Source: Halolamina sediminis (GTDB taxonomy: Archaea; Halobacteriota; Halobacteria; Halobacteriales; Haloferacaceae). From it: a stretch of DNA of 64,000 bases. Positions within the stretch are counted from its first letter, which is position 1, and every line of letters starts with the position of its first letter. The stretch lies in assembly GCF_001282785.1 (NCBI RefSeq), contig NZ_CVUA01000001.1, positions 1,364,001 through 1,428,000 of the forward strand, written 5' to 3'. This document shows positions 40,779 to 48,884 of the stretch, piece after piece. The position numbers and the translations under genes were made by a program. Under the pieces are notes generated by a model. It saw nothing but the letters and a program-made list of their open reading frames with translations, did not search any database and was not told the DNA's origin.

Positions 40779-42101
40779 TCAGGCCCCACCAGCCTCGGCG
40801 TCGACCGCGACTGACTCCAACTCCGCTGCCTTCGAGCGCGCCTTCGACACCACTTCCGGTGGCGCCTCGAACTCGATCACGACCTGCTGGTCGCCGTAGG
40901 ACTCCTCCTGAACGTTCCCGTTGTCGTGGATCCACGAGACGACGCTCATCGCCTCGTCGGTCACTGGGAGCAGCAGTCGCTCCTGCTCCCAGTCGGGCAG
41001 CTCGCGCTCGACGCGCTCGCGCAGGCGGTCGACGTTCTCGCCGGTCTTCCCCGAGACGACGATGGGGTTGGGCGCCAGCCCCGAGAGCGCGCGCTCGCGG
41101 CGCTCGATCTCCGGCTCCGAGAGCTTGTCGGCCTTGTTGAACACCGTGACGATCGGCGCCTCGTTGCGGTCCGAGAGCGTGTCGTGGGAGGTCACCAGCT
41201 TCTGACGCATCTCCTCGACAGGCTCGGCGGCGTCGACGACTAGCAGCACGAGGTCGGCGTAGTACACCGAGTCCAGCGTCGACTTGAACGACTCCACCAG
41301 CCAGTGGGGGAGGTCCGAGACGAACCCGACCGTGTCGGTCAGCAGCACCTCCCGCGTGCCCGTATCGGCCTTCCGCGTCGTGGTGCCGAGCGTGGTGAAC
41401 AGTCGATCCTCCGACTCCGCGGTGGAGTCGAGGTCCGGGTGCTGTTCCTCGTTCTCGTCGACGTCGAGTTCGCTCGCGAGTCGGCGCAGCAGCGTCGACT
41501 TCCCGGCGTTGGTGTACCCCGCCAGCGCGACGAGGTCGAACCCCTGATCGCGGCGCTGGGCCCGCCGTTTCTCCTCCTTCTCGGCGATCTGGTCGAGCTC
41601 CTCGGAGATCCGGGCGATCTGGTTCTTGATGTCCTGCTCGCGGGACTCGTCGTACTCCCCCAGCCCCATGAACCCCGGTCGCTCGTCGCGTTTGGCGAGG
41701 CTGGCTTTGGCCTCGGCCCGTGGGAGCTCGTAGCGTAGCTCCGCGAGCTCGACCTGTAGCTGGGCCTTCCGCGTCTGGGCGCGCTGGCCGAACAGTTCGA
41801 GGATCAGGGTGAACCGGTCCAGCACGTCGACGCCCTCGGGCAGCTTCCCCCCGACATTGTACGTCTGGAACGGCCCCATCTCGTTGTCGACGACGACAGT
41901 GTCGGCGCCGGTCTCTCGCACGAGCGCAGCGAGCTCGTCGACTTTCCCCTCGCCGAAGTGGTAGGCGGCGTCCTGCGTCCGGCGCTGGGTCAGCTCGCCG
42001 ACGACCTCGTACCCCGCCGAGCGGGTGAGCTCGCTTATCTCTTCGAGGTCCGCCTCGCCTTCGTCGACGCGCTTGGCGACGACCGCGCGATCAGTCGGAA
42101 T
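40779..42101 (-). CDS. hflX: Ribosome-associated GTPase HflX, apparently with an ATT start
   Basis: A 440-residue HflX. The N-terminal domain includes YHFGEGKVDELAALV and VVVDNEMGPFQTYN. A helical linker precedes the G domain, with G1 AGYTNAGKSTLLRR, G3 DTVGFVSDLP and G4 FNKADK. It splits ribosomes. No ATG, GTG or TTG occurs in frame upstream of the conserved N-terminal domain. The first canonical codon (GTG at 41921) would delete about 60 residues including YHFGEGKV. An ATT at 42101 sits 9 nt behind a GAGGTGA Shine-Dalgarno (42111-42117) and gives (M)PTDRAVVAKR. A frameshift or base error is the alternative. Confidence 0.85.
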   Translation of the reverse strand: MPTDRAVVAKRVDEGEADLEEISELTRSAGYEVVGELTQRRTQDAAYHFGEGKVDELAALVRETGADTVVVDNEMGPFQTYNVGGKLPEGVDVLDRFTLILELFGQRAQTRKAQLQVELAELRYELPRAEAKASLAKRDERPGFMGLGEYDESREQDIKNQIARISEELDQIAEKEEKRRAQRRDQGFDLVALAGYTNAGKSTLLRRLASELDVDENEEQHPDLDSTAESEDRLFTTLGTTTRKADTGTREVLLTDTVGFVSDLPHWLVESFKSTLDSVYYADLVLLVVDAAEPVEEMRQKLVTSHDTLSDRNEAPIVTVFNKADKLSEPEIERRERALSGLAPNPIVVSGKTGENVDRLRERVERELPDWEQERLLLPVTDEAMSVVSWIHDNGNVQEESYGDQQVVIEFEAPPEVVSKARSKAAELESVAVDAEAGGA

Positions 42102-42197
42102 GGCTGTCGGTCACCTCGGTTCCGGTCGCGATCGACGGTTCGTTCACGGTCGACGTTCGTGATCCGTGGGCATGAATCCCGCGGTGGATCCGGTCGT

Positions 42198-42545
42198 TCA
42201 CCGGCGCTCGGCGCTGCTGTTCTCGGTCACGAACTCGACGATCGACTCGGTTCCATCGAAGCCGCTAGCCATCCGGCCGACGACTTCGCCGTCCTCGAAC
42301 AGCAGCAGCGTCGGGACGCTCTTGATCCCGTACTCGTCGACGAGATCCAGATCGGTCTGGGGGTTCAGCATCGCGACAGTCGCGTCGGTCGCACGGGCGA
42401 CGTTGCCCACGACGGGCTCGATCGACTGACAGAGCGTACAGCCCTTGGTGTAGAAGTCGACGAGGACCACGTCGTGTTCGGCGACCAGTTCGTCGAGTTC
42501 ATCGCCGGTGTCGAGTCGGTGCGGTTTCTCGAACGTTTCGCTCAT
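42198..42545 (-). CDS. Thioredoxin-family protein with CTLC active site
   Basis: A 115-residue thioredoxin fold. The active site is FYTKGCTLCQS (CxxC with Thr-Leu, no preceding Trp), and the cis-Pro motif is SVPTLLLF. I chose the ATG at 42545 (MSETFEKPHRL). The atypical CTLC suggests a specialised oxidoreductase. It lies 84 nt upstream of hflX on the same strand and has no island motif. Confidence 0.87.
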   Translation of the reverse strand: MSETFEKPHRLDTGDELDELVAEHDVVLVDFYTKGCTLCQSIEPVVGNVARATDATVAMLNPQTDLDLVDEYGIKSVPTLLLFEDGEVVGRMASGFDGTESIVEFVTENSSAERR

Positions 42546-42683
42546 ACCGGAGAGAGGCGCTGGAGGGGGATATGTCCCGCGCCCGCGGCGACGCGGACTC
42601 GACGCCGCCACCGCCATCGACGCCTTCCCACCGCGCGTGCCGCCGCCCGGAGCTATTTACCTCGTCCGGCCCGGTATTCCACT

Positions 42684-42995
42684 ATGAGCGAGGCACACGC
42701 CGACACGCTGCTCCCGAGCGAGCGGATGCGCGAACAGGCCCTCGACGGCGACGTGACACAGATCCACCGCGGGCAGGCCTACGCCGAGGAAGGGGATCGC
42801 TTCGAGATCGACGGCACGACGTTCGAGATCGTCGACGTGACCGACCGGACGCTCGGCGACATGACTGACGAGGACGCCCGCGCCGAGGGCGCCCGTGATC
42901 TGGAACAGTACAAGGAGATGCTTCGGCGCTCCCACGACGAGTTCGAGTGGGACGACGACAGCGAGATCGTCCGGCACCGGTTCGAGCGAGTCTGA
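42684..42995 (+). CDS. ASCH/PUA-like domain small protein
   Basis: A 103-residue protein conserved in haloarchaea: MSEAHADTLLPSERMREQAL, QIHRGQAYAEEGDRFEIDG and GTTFEIVDVTDRTLGDMTDEDARAEG. The fold resembles ASCH domains, which bind RNA or nucleotides. Divergent from the thioredoxin-like gene at 42198. No specific function known. Confidence 0.78.
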   Translation: MSEAHADTLLPSERMREQALDGDVTQIHRGQAYAEEGDRFEIDGTTFEIVDVTDRTLGDMTDEDARAEGARDLEQYKEMLRRSHDEFEWDDDSEIVRHRFERV

Positions 42996-43004
42996 ATTTC
43001 CGAC

Positions 43005-43826
43005 TCAGAGTTCGCTCCGCTGGAACCGGACGAAGCCGAGTAGTACCGGGAGCCCGAGCCACGCGAGCAGCGCCGTCAGCGCCCCCGCCGTCGAGACGAA
43101 CGGTTCGGTCCCGACGACGGCCGCCGGCGGCGCCGTTCCGACGCCGAGTTCGGCCGCGAGGAGGTAGTTCAGGCTCGTTCCCGGTTCGACGAACTGCGCG
43201 AACTCGACCCAGGTCGGCTGCGCCATCGGCGGTTGGAACCGGAACAGCACGATCACTACGGCGTCAACCAGCGACCCCCAGAGCATCGCCAGCAGCACGT
43301 ACGTCCCGAACGCGGCGCCGATCACGCGGCGCGGACTCGCCAACCCCGTCGAGAGGCCGACCGCGACCCCGAGGAAGGCGAGCGTGTACAGCAGCGTCGC
43401 CAGCAGCACGAGCAGGTACTCGCCGGCCGCGAAGTCGCCGTAGCTGAGGAACAGGTAGCCGCCGGCGGCCACGCCCGCGACAGCGAGCGCGCCCGTCAGC
43501 GCCACCGCGCGGGCGAGGAGTTTCCCGGCTACCAGATCGCGCCGGGAGTTCGGCAGCGAGAGCGCCAGCGCGGCGGTGCCCGACTCCCGGGCGGCGACGA
43601 CCGCACGGTAGCCCAGCACCAGCCCGACGAGCGGGAACAGCGGGACGGCGACCGACACGAACACGTCGAGGTACGCCGAGAACGGCGCTTCGGGCGACCC
43701 GGCAAGCCGCGGGACGGCGTAGCCCAACCCCGCAAATAGCGCGAGCAATCCGGCGGTCAGCACCCACACTCCCCGCGCCGCGAACGCGCCCCGGAGGTCG
43801 TTCCGAGCGACCGAGCGCCAACTCAT
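43005..43826 (-). CDS. ABC-2/NosY-type exporter permease
   Basis: A 273-residue protein with about six membrane helices, starting MSWRSVARNDLRGAFAARG and including ESGTAALALSLPNSRRDLVAGKLLAR, the ABC-2 type coupling region. ATG at 43826; a GTG two codons earlier is possible. It is a paralogue of the neighbouring permease and probably forms a heterodimer with it. Confidence 0.87.
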   Translation of the reverse strand: MSWRSVARNDLRGAFAARGVWVLTAGLLALFAGLGYAVPRLAGSPEAPFSAYLDVFVSVAVPLFPLVGLVLGYRAVVAARESGTAALALSLPNSRRDLVAGKLLARAVALTGALAVAGVAAGGYLFLSYGDFAAGEYLLVLLATLLYTLAFLGVAVGLSTGLASPRRVIGAAFGTYVLLAMLWGSLVDAVVIVLFRFQPPMAQPTWVEFAQFVEPGTSLNYLLAAELGVGTAPPAAVVGTEPFVSTAGALTALLAWLGLPVLLGFVRFQRSEL

Positions 43827-43866
43827 CGGCACCCCTCCGTGTCGTCGACAGTCTGACTGCTCCGGA

Positions 43867-44688
43867 TCATAGGTCGGTGGAACGGAACCGCAGGTAGCCG
43901 AGCGCCGCGGGGCCGAGCGCCCAGATGACGAGCAGGCCGGCCGCGACCCACTCGCCGAGATACCACGGCGCGTCCGGACCGAGATACGGCCCCTGCTCGA
44001 CGCCCGCGAAGAAGCCGTTCACGAGCCGGCGGTACAGCATTCCTGGCTCCGCGCCGTAGAGGAACAGCGCCCAGTCCGGCATCGTCCCGTTCGCGAGGCC
44101 GAGGGAGTCGAGCGCGGCGGTGAACACCCCCCGGAGCTGCGACCAGACCGCGACGAACAGGACGAACACGCCGAACGCGGCGCTGCTGGCGACGGCCGTC
44201 GACGTGGTCGCCGTCGAGATGGCCAGCCCGATTCCGACGAAGGCGGCGCCGTACAGCAGCGTCCCGAGCAGGTAGGCGGCGACGGTGCCGACTTCGAGGC
44301 TGCCGAACGGGTAGTTCGTCAGCGCGGCTCCGCCGAGGACGCCGACGGCAACGGCGGCGCCGAGCGCCGCCCACCGTGCGAGGAACTTCCCGATCACCAC
44401 GTCCAGCCGGTCGTACGGCAGCGAGAGCAGCAGCGCCAGCTCCCCCGAGGCGCGCTCGCCGACGATCGTTCGATGCCCGAGCAGCAGGCCGACCAGTGCC
44501 ACGACCAGCGCGGCCGCACCGACCACGAACGACGCGAAGTCGGCGCTCGTCGGCGTCTCCGGGCCGAGCATCGGGACCGCGTAGCCGCCGGCGACGAACA
44601 GGAACGCGACTGTCCCGAGCAGCCAGCGCGTCCGTCGGGCGCCCCATACGTCCCGGAGCTCCTTCCGGGCGACGACGGTCCAACTCAC
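43867..44688 (-). CDS. ABC-2/NosY-type exporter permease (second)
   Basis: A 273-residue, six-helix permease beginning VSWTVVARKELRDVWGARR, with ERASGELALLLSLPYDRLD at the coupling helix. The GTG at 44688 overlaps the ATPase stop (GTGA). Same length and motif order as the gene at 43005, indicating an ancient tandem duplication. Confidence 0.87.
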   Translation of the reverse strand: MSWTVVARKELRDVWGARRTRWLLGTVAFLFVAGGYAVPMLGPETPTSADFASFVVGAAALVVALVGLLLGHRTIVGERASGELALLLSLPYDRLDVVIGKFLARWAALGAAVAVGVLGGAALTNYPFGSLEVGTVAAYLLGTLLYGAAFVGIGLAISTATTSTAVASSAAFGVFVLFVAVWSQLRGVFTAALDSLGLANGTMPDWALFLYGAEPGMLYRRLVNGFFAGVEQGPYLGPDAPWYLGEWVAAGLLVIWALGPAALGYLRFRSTDL

Positions 44689-45596
44689 TGCCCCCCCTCC
44701 GCGGTGTACTCGACGAACAGGTCCTCGAGCGACGGCTCCTCCGTCGAGAAGTCGAGCACGTCGACGCCGGCGCCGTCGAGCGCGACCAGCACGTCCATCT
44801 TCACGTCGTCGGGGCAGGTGACCGCGAACGCCTCGTCCTCGATCCACGCCGTGTCGACGCCCTCGACCGCCTCGATCGTGTCGAGGTAGCTCTCGCTCGG
44901 GTCGTCGACGGTGATGCGGAGCTTCGTGCCGCCGGCGGCGGACTCACGCAGCGCGTCGATCGTGTCGACCGCCTGAAGCCGCCCCTCGTGCATGATGCCG
45001 ACGCGGTCACAGACCGCCTCGATCTGCTCGAGGATGTGGCTGGAGAAGAAGACGGTCGCGCCGCGCTCGTTCTCCTCGTGGATGATCTCGCGCATCCGCC
45101 GGGCGCCGCCGGGGTCGAGCCCCGACGTGGGCTCGTCGAGGATGAGCAGGTCGGGATCCCCGACCAGCGCCATCCCGAGCACGAGCCGTTGGGCCATCCC
45201 TTTCGAGTACCCCCCGGCCTTTCGGTCGGCAGCGTCGCGGATACCGACGCGCTCGGCGACGGCCATTGGTTCGATCTCGACCCCCTTCGACTCAGCTGCG
45301 AACTGGAGGTGCTGGCGGCCGGTCAGCCGGTCGTACACGTCGTACCCCTCCGGGAGTACGCCCATCCGTTCCCGGACGGCAACGCTCTGGTCGCGGGCAT
45401 CCATCCCGAACACTTCGACGCTGCCCTCAGTGGGGCGCGCGAAGTCGAGCAGCATGTTGATCACGGTCGACTTCCCGGCGCCGTTGTGGCCCAGGAAGCC
45501 GAATATCTCGCCGTCCTCGACGGTGAGGTCGACCCTGTCGACCGCCGTCACGTCGCCGTACCGCTTGGAGAGCTGGTGTGTTTCGATAGCGGGCAT
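44685..45596 (-). CDS. ABC exporter ATPase
   Basis: A 303-residue ATPase with Walker A GHNGAGKST, signature YSKGMAQRLVLGMAL, Walker B LLILDEPTSGLD and a C-terminal accessory domain (about 215-303). With the two six-helix permeases it forms an ABC-2 exporter of the NosDFY/Ccm general type. TATA-like GTTTTATCAC about 37 nt upstream of the ATG. Substrate not readable. Confidence 0.9.
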   Translation of the reverse strand: MPAIETHQLSKRYGDVTAVDRVDLTVEDGEIFGFLGHNGAGKSTVINMLLDFARPTEGSVEVFGMDARDQSVAVRERMGVLPEGYDVYDRLTGRQHLQFAAESKGVEIEPMAVAERVGIRDAADRKAGGYSKGMAQRLVLGMALVGDPDLLILDEPTSGLDPGGARRMREIIHEENERGATVFFSSHILEQIEAVCDRVGIMHEGRLQAVDTIDALRESAAGGTKLRITVDDPSESYLDTIEAVEGVDTAWIEDEAFAVTCPDDVKMDVLVALDGAGVDVLDFSTEEPSLEDLFVEYTAEGGQ

Positions 45597-45734
45597 CGGT
45601 TCTCGGGAAGCCCGTTCGGTCGAGTAGTGATAAAACTGATCGTAGTACCGGCCTATCAGCGTCTCCGACGACTCCGGACAGGGGCGGTTGCACGGATACG
45701 AGCGTTTATTTATCCAGGTTCCGTGCCCCATGAC

Positions 45735-46877
45735 GTGCCCCGAGACCCCCACGAACGGGCGATATCGCCCGTCATCGGCGCCGTCCTGCTGTTCGCGGTG
45801 GTGATCATGCTCACGGCGACCGCGGGCGTGATGGTGCTGGGGTTCAGCGACTCGTTGCGGGCGCCGCCGCCGTTCGCGGCGACCGACGAGGAGGTCGAGG
45901 TCGAGGTCCAGGGGAACGAGACCCGGCACACGCTGGATGTCGTCCACCGCGGTGGCGACCCGGTCGAGGCGGCCGCGCTGACGACGCGGATCGCCGTCGG
46001 CGACCGGGCGATCAGCCTCCCAGCGACCGAGAGCGACGACGGCGCACTGGCCGACGGCGAGTGGAGCGTCGGGGAGCGGCTCACGCTCGGGCTGAACGAG
46101 TCGCTGCTCTGTGCCGGCGACGCCGAAGAGGCGTCGGTGGCGCTCTCCTACCGCGACGACGGCGCCAGCTACGAGCTCTCCTCACAGACGGTGCCGATCG
46201 AGCGCGGCCAGTTCGTCATCGACGGCGCGGAGGTCCGTGCCACCGCGCCGTACACGGCGAACGTGAAGTTCGTCGGCACGGGGTGGTCCTCGGAGACCGC
46301 CGACGCGCCGGTCAACGTCACCGTGAGCGTCGGCGGCACCGTCGAGAACGCGTGGCGGATGGTGGAGGACAGCGACTCGGTCGTCGGCGCGACCGGCGTC
46401 TCCCGGCAGGAGCCCGGTACGGACCTCGAAGTGACCGCGGCGGGGCGGAAGCCGGAGTACGACTGCGTCTGGGGGAACTTCGGCTGTACGCAGGTGGGCT
46501 GGCAGTGGACCCGCGTCAGCAGCACGGACAACACCGAGAACGTCCGCGTCTACCGCGACGGCGACGACGCCCCCGAGTTCGGCGGTGCCGACGGCCAGCA
46601 GTCTGCCGCGGCGTACGTCGAGCCCTACCTCGAGGACGGCGAGATCAGCCTCGACGACAATCAGGCGATCTACCTGTTCGACTTCAACGAGGACTCCCAC
46701 GACTACCAGGACGCGGTCGTGCTGGTCTCCTTCTTCACACAGGCGGAGCGCAGCGGGATCTACGAGTCCCGCGGCGAGGACGTGGTGATCTGCCCGCCCG
46801 AGACGAAGTCGGCGAGCCCGAACGGCAACGACGGTAATGACGGGAACGGGGGCAATGGCGGCAACGGCAACGACTGA
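45735..46877 (+). CDS. Type IV pilin-like surface protein with Asn/Gly/Asp-rich tail
   Basis: A 380-residue protein beginning VPRDPHERAISPVIGAV. The basic prepeptide is followed by AISPVIGAVLLFAVVIMLTATAG, the archaeal prepilin cleavage and hydrophobic N-domain signature. The rest is an extracellular beta-rich domain with four cysteines, two of them in CVWGNFGC, ending in a repetitive NGNDGNDGNGGNGG tail. Two GTGs (45723, 45735) are possible; the TATA box at about 45703-45712 favours the second, leaderless. It is divergent from the ABC exporter. Role likely adhesion or cell-surface assembly. Confidence 0.8.
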   Translation: MPRDPHERAISPVIGAVLLFAVVIMLTATAGVMVLGFSDSLRAPPPFAATDEEVEVEVQGNETRHTLDVVHRGGDPVEAAALTTRIAVGDRAISLPATESDDGALADGEWSVGERLTLGLNESLLCAGDAEEASVALSYRDDGASYELSSQTVPIERGQFVIDGAEVRATAPYTANVKFVGTGWSSETADAPVNVTVSVGGTVENAWRMVEDSDSVVGATGVSRQEPGTDLEVTAAGRKPEYDCVWGNFGCTQVGWQWTRVSSTDNTENVRVYRDGDDAPEFGGADGQQSAAAYVEPYLEDGEISLDDNQAIYLFDFNEDSHDYQDAVVLVSFFTQAERSGIYESRGEDVVICPPETKSASPNGNDGNDGNGGNGGNGND

Positions 46878-46915
46878 TCCTCCCAATTAGCGACAGACGT
46901 TCGGCTAGCGACGAC

Positions 46916-46955
46916 CTATCTGAACAGTCGTTCAGACCGAAACAGCTATCTGAAC
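46916..46955 (+). promoter_or_regulatory. Operator region of ars operon: direct repeats and palindrome
   Basis: CTATCTGAAC occurs at 46916-46925 and again at 46946-46955, exactly 30 bp apart (about three helical turns). The first is part of the perfect palindrome CTGAAC-AGTC-GTTCAG (46920-46935). The second copy overlaps the presumed TATA region 20-30 nt before arsR. This is the expected layout for an ArsR repressor operator. Confidence 0.5.
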
Positions 46956-46975
46956 TGCTCCTCAATCAGCGCCCG

Positions 46976-47356
46976 ATGAGCCAATCGCGTCTTCGCCGCC
47001 GAATCGAGGACGAGGTCGGCGAGTGCTGTGACGCCGACGTACGGCAGCGACTCGCCGAACTCGACGAGCTGGCCGACTCGACGGCCGAGAACGACGGCGC
47101 TCGCGACGCCTTCGCCGCGCTCGGGAACGAGACTCGCCACCGGCTGACCCGCATCCTCTCGGCGGCCGACGGCGAGCTCTGTGTCTGTGAGCTGGAGCCC
47201 GTCGTCGACGTGAGCGAGAGCGGGGTGAGCCACGCGCTCGCCGACCTCGTGGACGCCGGGCTCGCGACCCGGCGGAAGGAGGGGAACTGGCGCTACTACG
47301 ACAGCACCGCGCTCGCCGAGGACCTGCTCGCAGTCGCCGACGGAGGGTCGGCGTGA
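46976..47356 (+). CDS. arsR: ArsR-family metalloregulator
   Basis: A 126-residue ArsR/SmtB protein. The winged HTH spans residues about 43-105 (FAALGNETRHRLTRIL, VSESGVSHALADLVDAGL). The metalloid-binding ELCVCEL (Cys-x-Cys) lies in alpha3, and an extra CC pair occurs at residues 17-18 in the N-terminal extension. Autoregulation of the arsR-acr3-arsC operon is expected. Its stop overlaps the Acr3 GTG (GTGA). Confidence 0.92.
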   Translation: MSQSRLRRRIEDEVGECCDADVRQRLAELDELADSTAENDGARDAFAALGNETRHRLTRILSAADGELCVCELEPVVDVSESGVSHALADLVDAGLATRRKEGNWRYYDSTALAEDLLAVADGGSA

Positions 47357-48405
47357 GTGACTCGCTGAGCGTTCTGGACCGTTATCTCACGGTCTGGATC
47401 GGGCTGGCGATGGTGCTAGGCATCGCAGTCGGTCGGTTCGCGCCGGGCGTCGTGGAGACGCTGAACGCGGTGACGTGGCACGGTACCAGCCTCCCCATCG
47501 CGCTCGGGCTGTTCGTGATGATCTTCCCGATCATGGCCGAGATCGACTACGGGCGCGTGCCCAAGGTGACGCGGACCGCCCGGAAGGAGATCGCGCTCAC
47601 GCTCGCGTTCAACTGGCTGATCGCGCCGTTCGTCATGTACGGGCTCGCGACCTTCTTTCTCGGCGGCCGGCCCGAGTTCGTCACGGGGCTGATCCTCGTC
47701 GGGATCGCGCCCTGTATCGCGATGGTGCTCGTCTGGAACGAGCTCGCGGCGGGCAATCAGGAGCTCTGTGCGGTCTGTGTCGGCGTCAACAGCCTGCTCC
47801 AGATCGCGCTGTTCGTCCCCTACGCCTTCCTGTTCCTGACGCTGCTGCGCGGCACCGCGGTCGACGTGTCGATGTCGCTGATCGCGCAGATGGTGTTCGT
47901 GTTCCTCGGCCTGCCGCTGCTACTGGGCTACCTGACTCAGAAAGCGGCGTTCCGCACGATCGGCCGCGAAGCGTACTACGACCGGCTGATCCCGCGGATC
48001 AGCCCGTTCGGCCTGCTCGGCCTGCTCTTTACCGTGGTGGTGATGTTCGCGCTGAAGGGCGACTACATCGTCGCCAACCCCGGCGAGATCGTCCTGATCG
48101 CGATCCCGCTGCTGGTCTTCTTCACCGGGCTCTGGGCGCTAGCCTACGGCGCCAGCGCAGTGCTGGGGTTCTCCTACACGGAGAGCGTCAGCGTGGCGTT
48201 CACCGCCTCCTCGAACAACTTCGAGCTCGCGATCGCGGTCGCCGTCGCGGTGTTCGGCGTCGGCAGCAACGTCGCGCTCGCGACCGTCGTCGGGCCGCTG
48301 ATCGAGGTGCCGGTGATGCTCGCGCTGGTTCGGGTGGCGTTGGCGACGAAAGACCGGCTGTTCCCCGACAGCGTCGGTGTGAGCAGCCCGATCACTGGGG
48401 ACTGA
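47353..48405 (+). CDS. acr3: Arsenite efflux transporter, ACR3 family
   Basis: A 350-residue, ten-helix transporter with the ACR3 motif LVGIAPCIAMVLVWNELA (conserved Cys in TM4) and SYTESVSVAFTASSNNFELAIA. It exports arsenite using membrane potential. GTG start overlaps arsR. Length and motifs are typical. Confidence 0.93.
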   Translation: MSDSLSVLDRYLTVWIGLAMVLGIAVGRFAPGVVETLNAVTWHGTSLPIALGLFVMIFPIMAEIDYGRVPKVTRTARKEIALTLAFNWLIAPFVMYGLATFFLGGRPEFVTGLILVGIAPCIAMVLVWNELAAGNQELCAVCVGVNSLLQIALFVPYAFLFLTLLRGTAVDVSMSLIAQMVFVFLGLPLLLGYLTQKAAFRTIGREAYYDRLIPRISPFGLLGLLFTVVVMFALKGDYIVANPGEIVLIAIPLLVFFTGLWALAYGASAVLGFSYTESVSVAFTASSNNFELAIAVAVAVFGVGSNVALATVVGPLIEVPVMLALVRVALATKDRLFPDSVGVSSPITGD

Positions 48406-48407
48406 CC

Positions 48408-48854
48408 GTGTCCGAACCCACCGAGGGGCAGGACAACGCCCCCACGACAGTCGCGTTCGTCTGCGTCCAGAACGCCGGGCGCTCGCAGATGGCGTACGCG
48501 TTCGCTCGGCGCGAACTGGCGCGCCGCGGCCTCGACGACCGGCTCGACCTGCTGACCGGCGGGACACGACCCGCCGAGCACGTCCACCCCGAAGTCGTCG
48601 ACGCGATGGCCGCGGTCGAGATCGATCTCTCGGACCGGACCCCCCGCGAGGTCACCGTCGACGAGCTCCGGGCGAGCGACTACGTGATCACGATGGGCTG
48701 TTCGGCGGCGGACGTCTGCCCCGCCGGCTGGGGCGGCGAGAGCCGTGACTGGGGACTCGACGATCCGGACGGGCAGTCACCGGCCGAGGTGGCGGCGATC
48801 CGTGACGAGATCGAGCACCGCGTCGCCGCGCTGTTCGACGAACTCGCCGAGTAG
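48408..48854 (+). CDS. arsC: Arsenate reductase, low-molecular-weight phosphatase type
   Basis: A 148-residue LMW-PTPase fold with the anion-binding loop CVQNAGRS (Cys19, Arg25) and second cysteines in MGCSAADVCP for the reduction cascade, as in thioredoxin-coupled ArsC. GTG start 2 nt after the acr3 stop. Reduces arsenate for export by Acr3, likely using one of the thioredoxins in this replicon. Confidence 0.92.
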   Translation: MSEPTEGQDNAPTTVAFVCVQNAGRSQMAYAFARRELARRGLDDRLDLLTGGTRPAEHVHPEVVDAMAAVEIDLSDRTPREVTVDELRASDYVITMGCSAADVCPAGWGGESRDWGLDDPDGQSPAEVAAIRDEIEHRVAALFDELAE

Positions 48855-48884
48855 TCGAATCGTCTCGGAAAACGTCCAGACCCC

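Noticed and set aside
44376-46877. An 833-codon forward open frame through the ABC exporter region
   Set aside because: Only the part from 45735 encodes a recognisable protein (pilin-like); the upstream part is antisense to the permease and ATPase genes.
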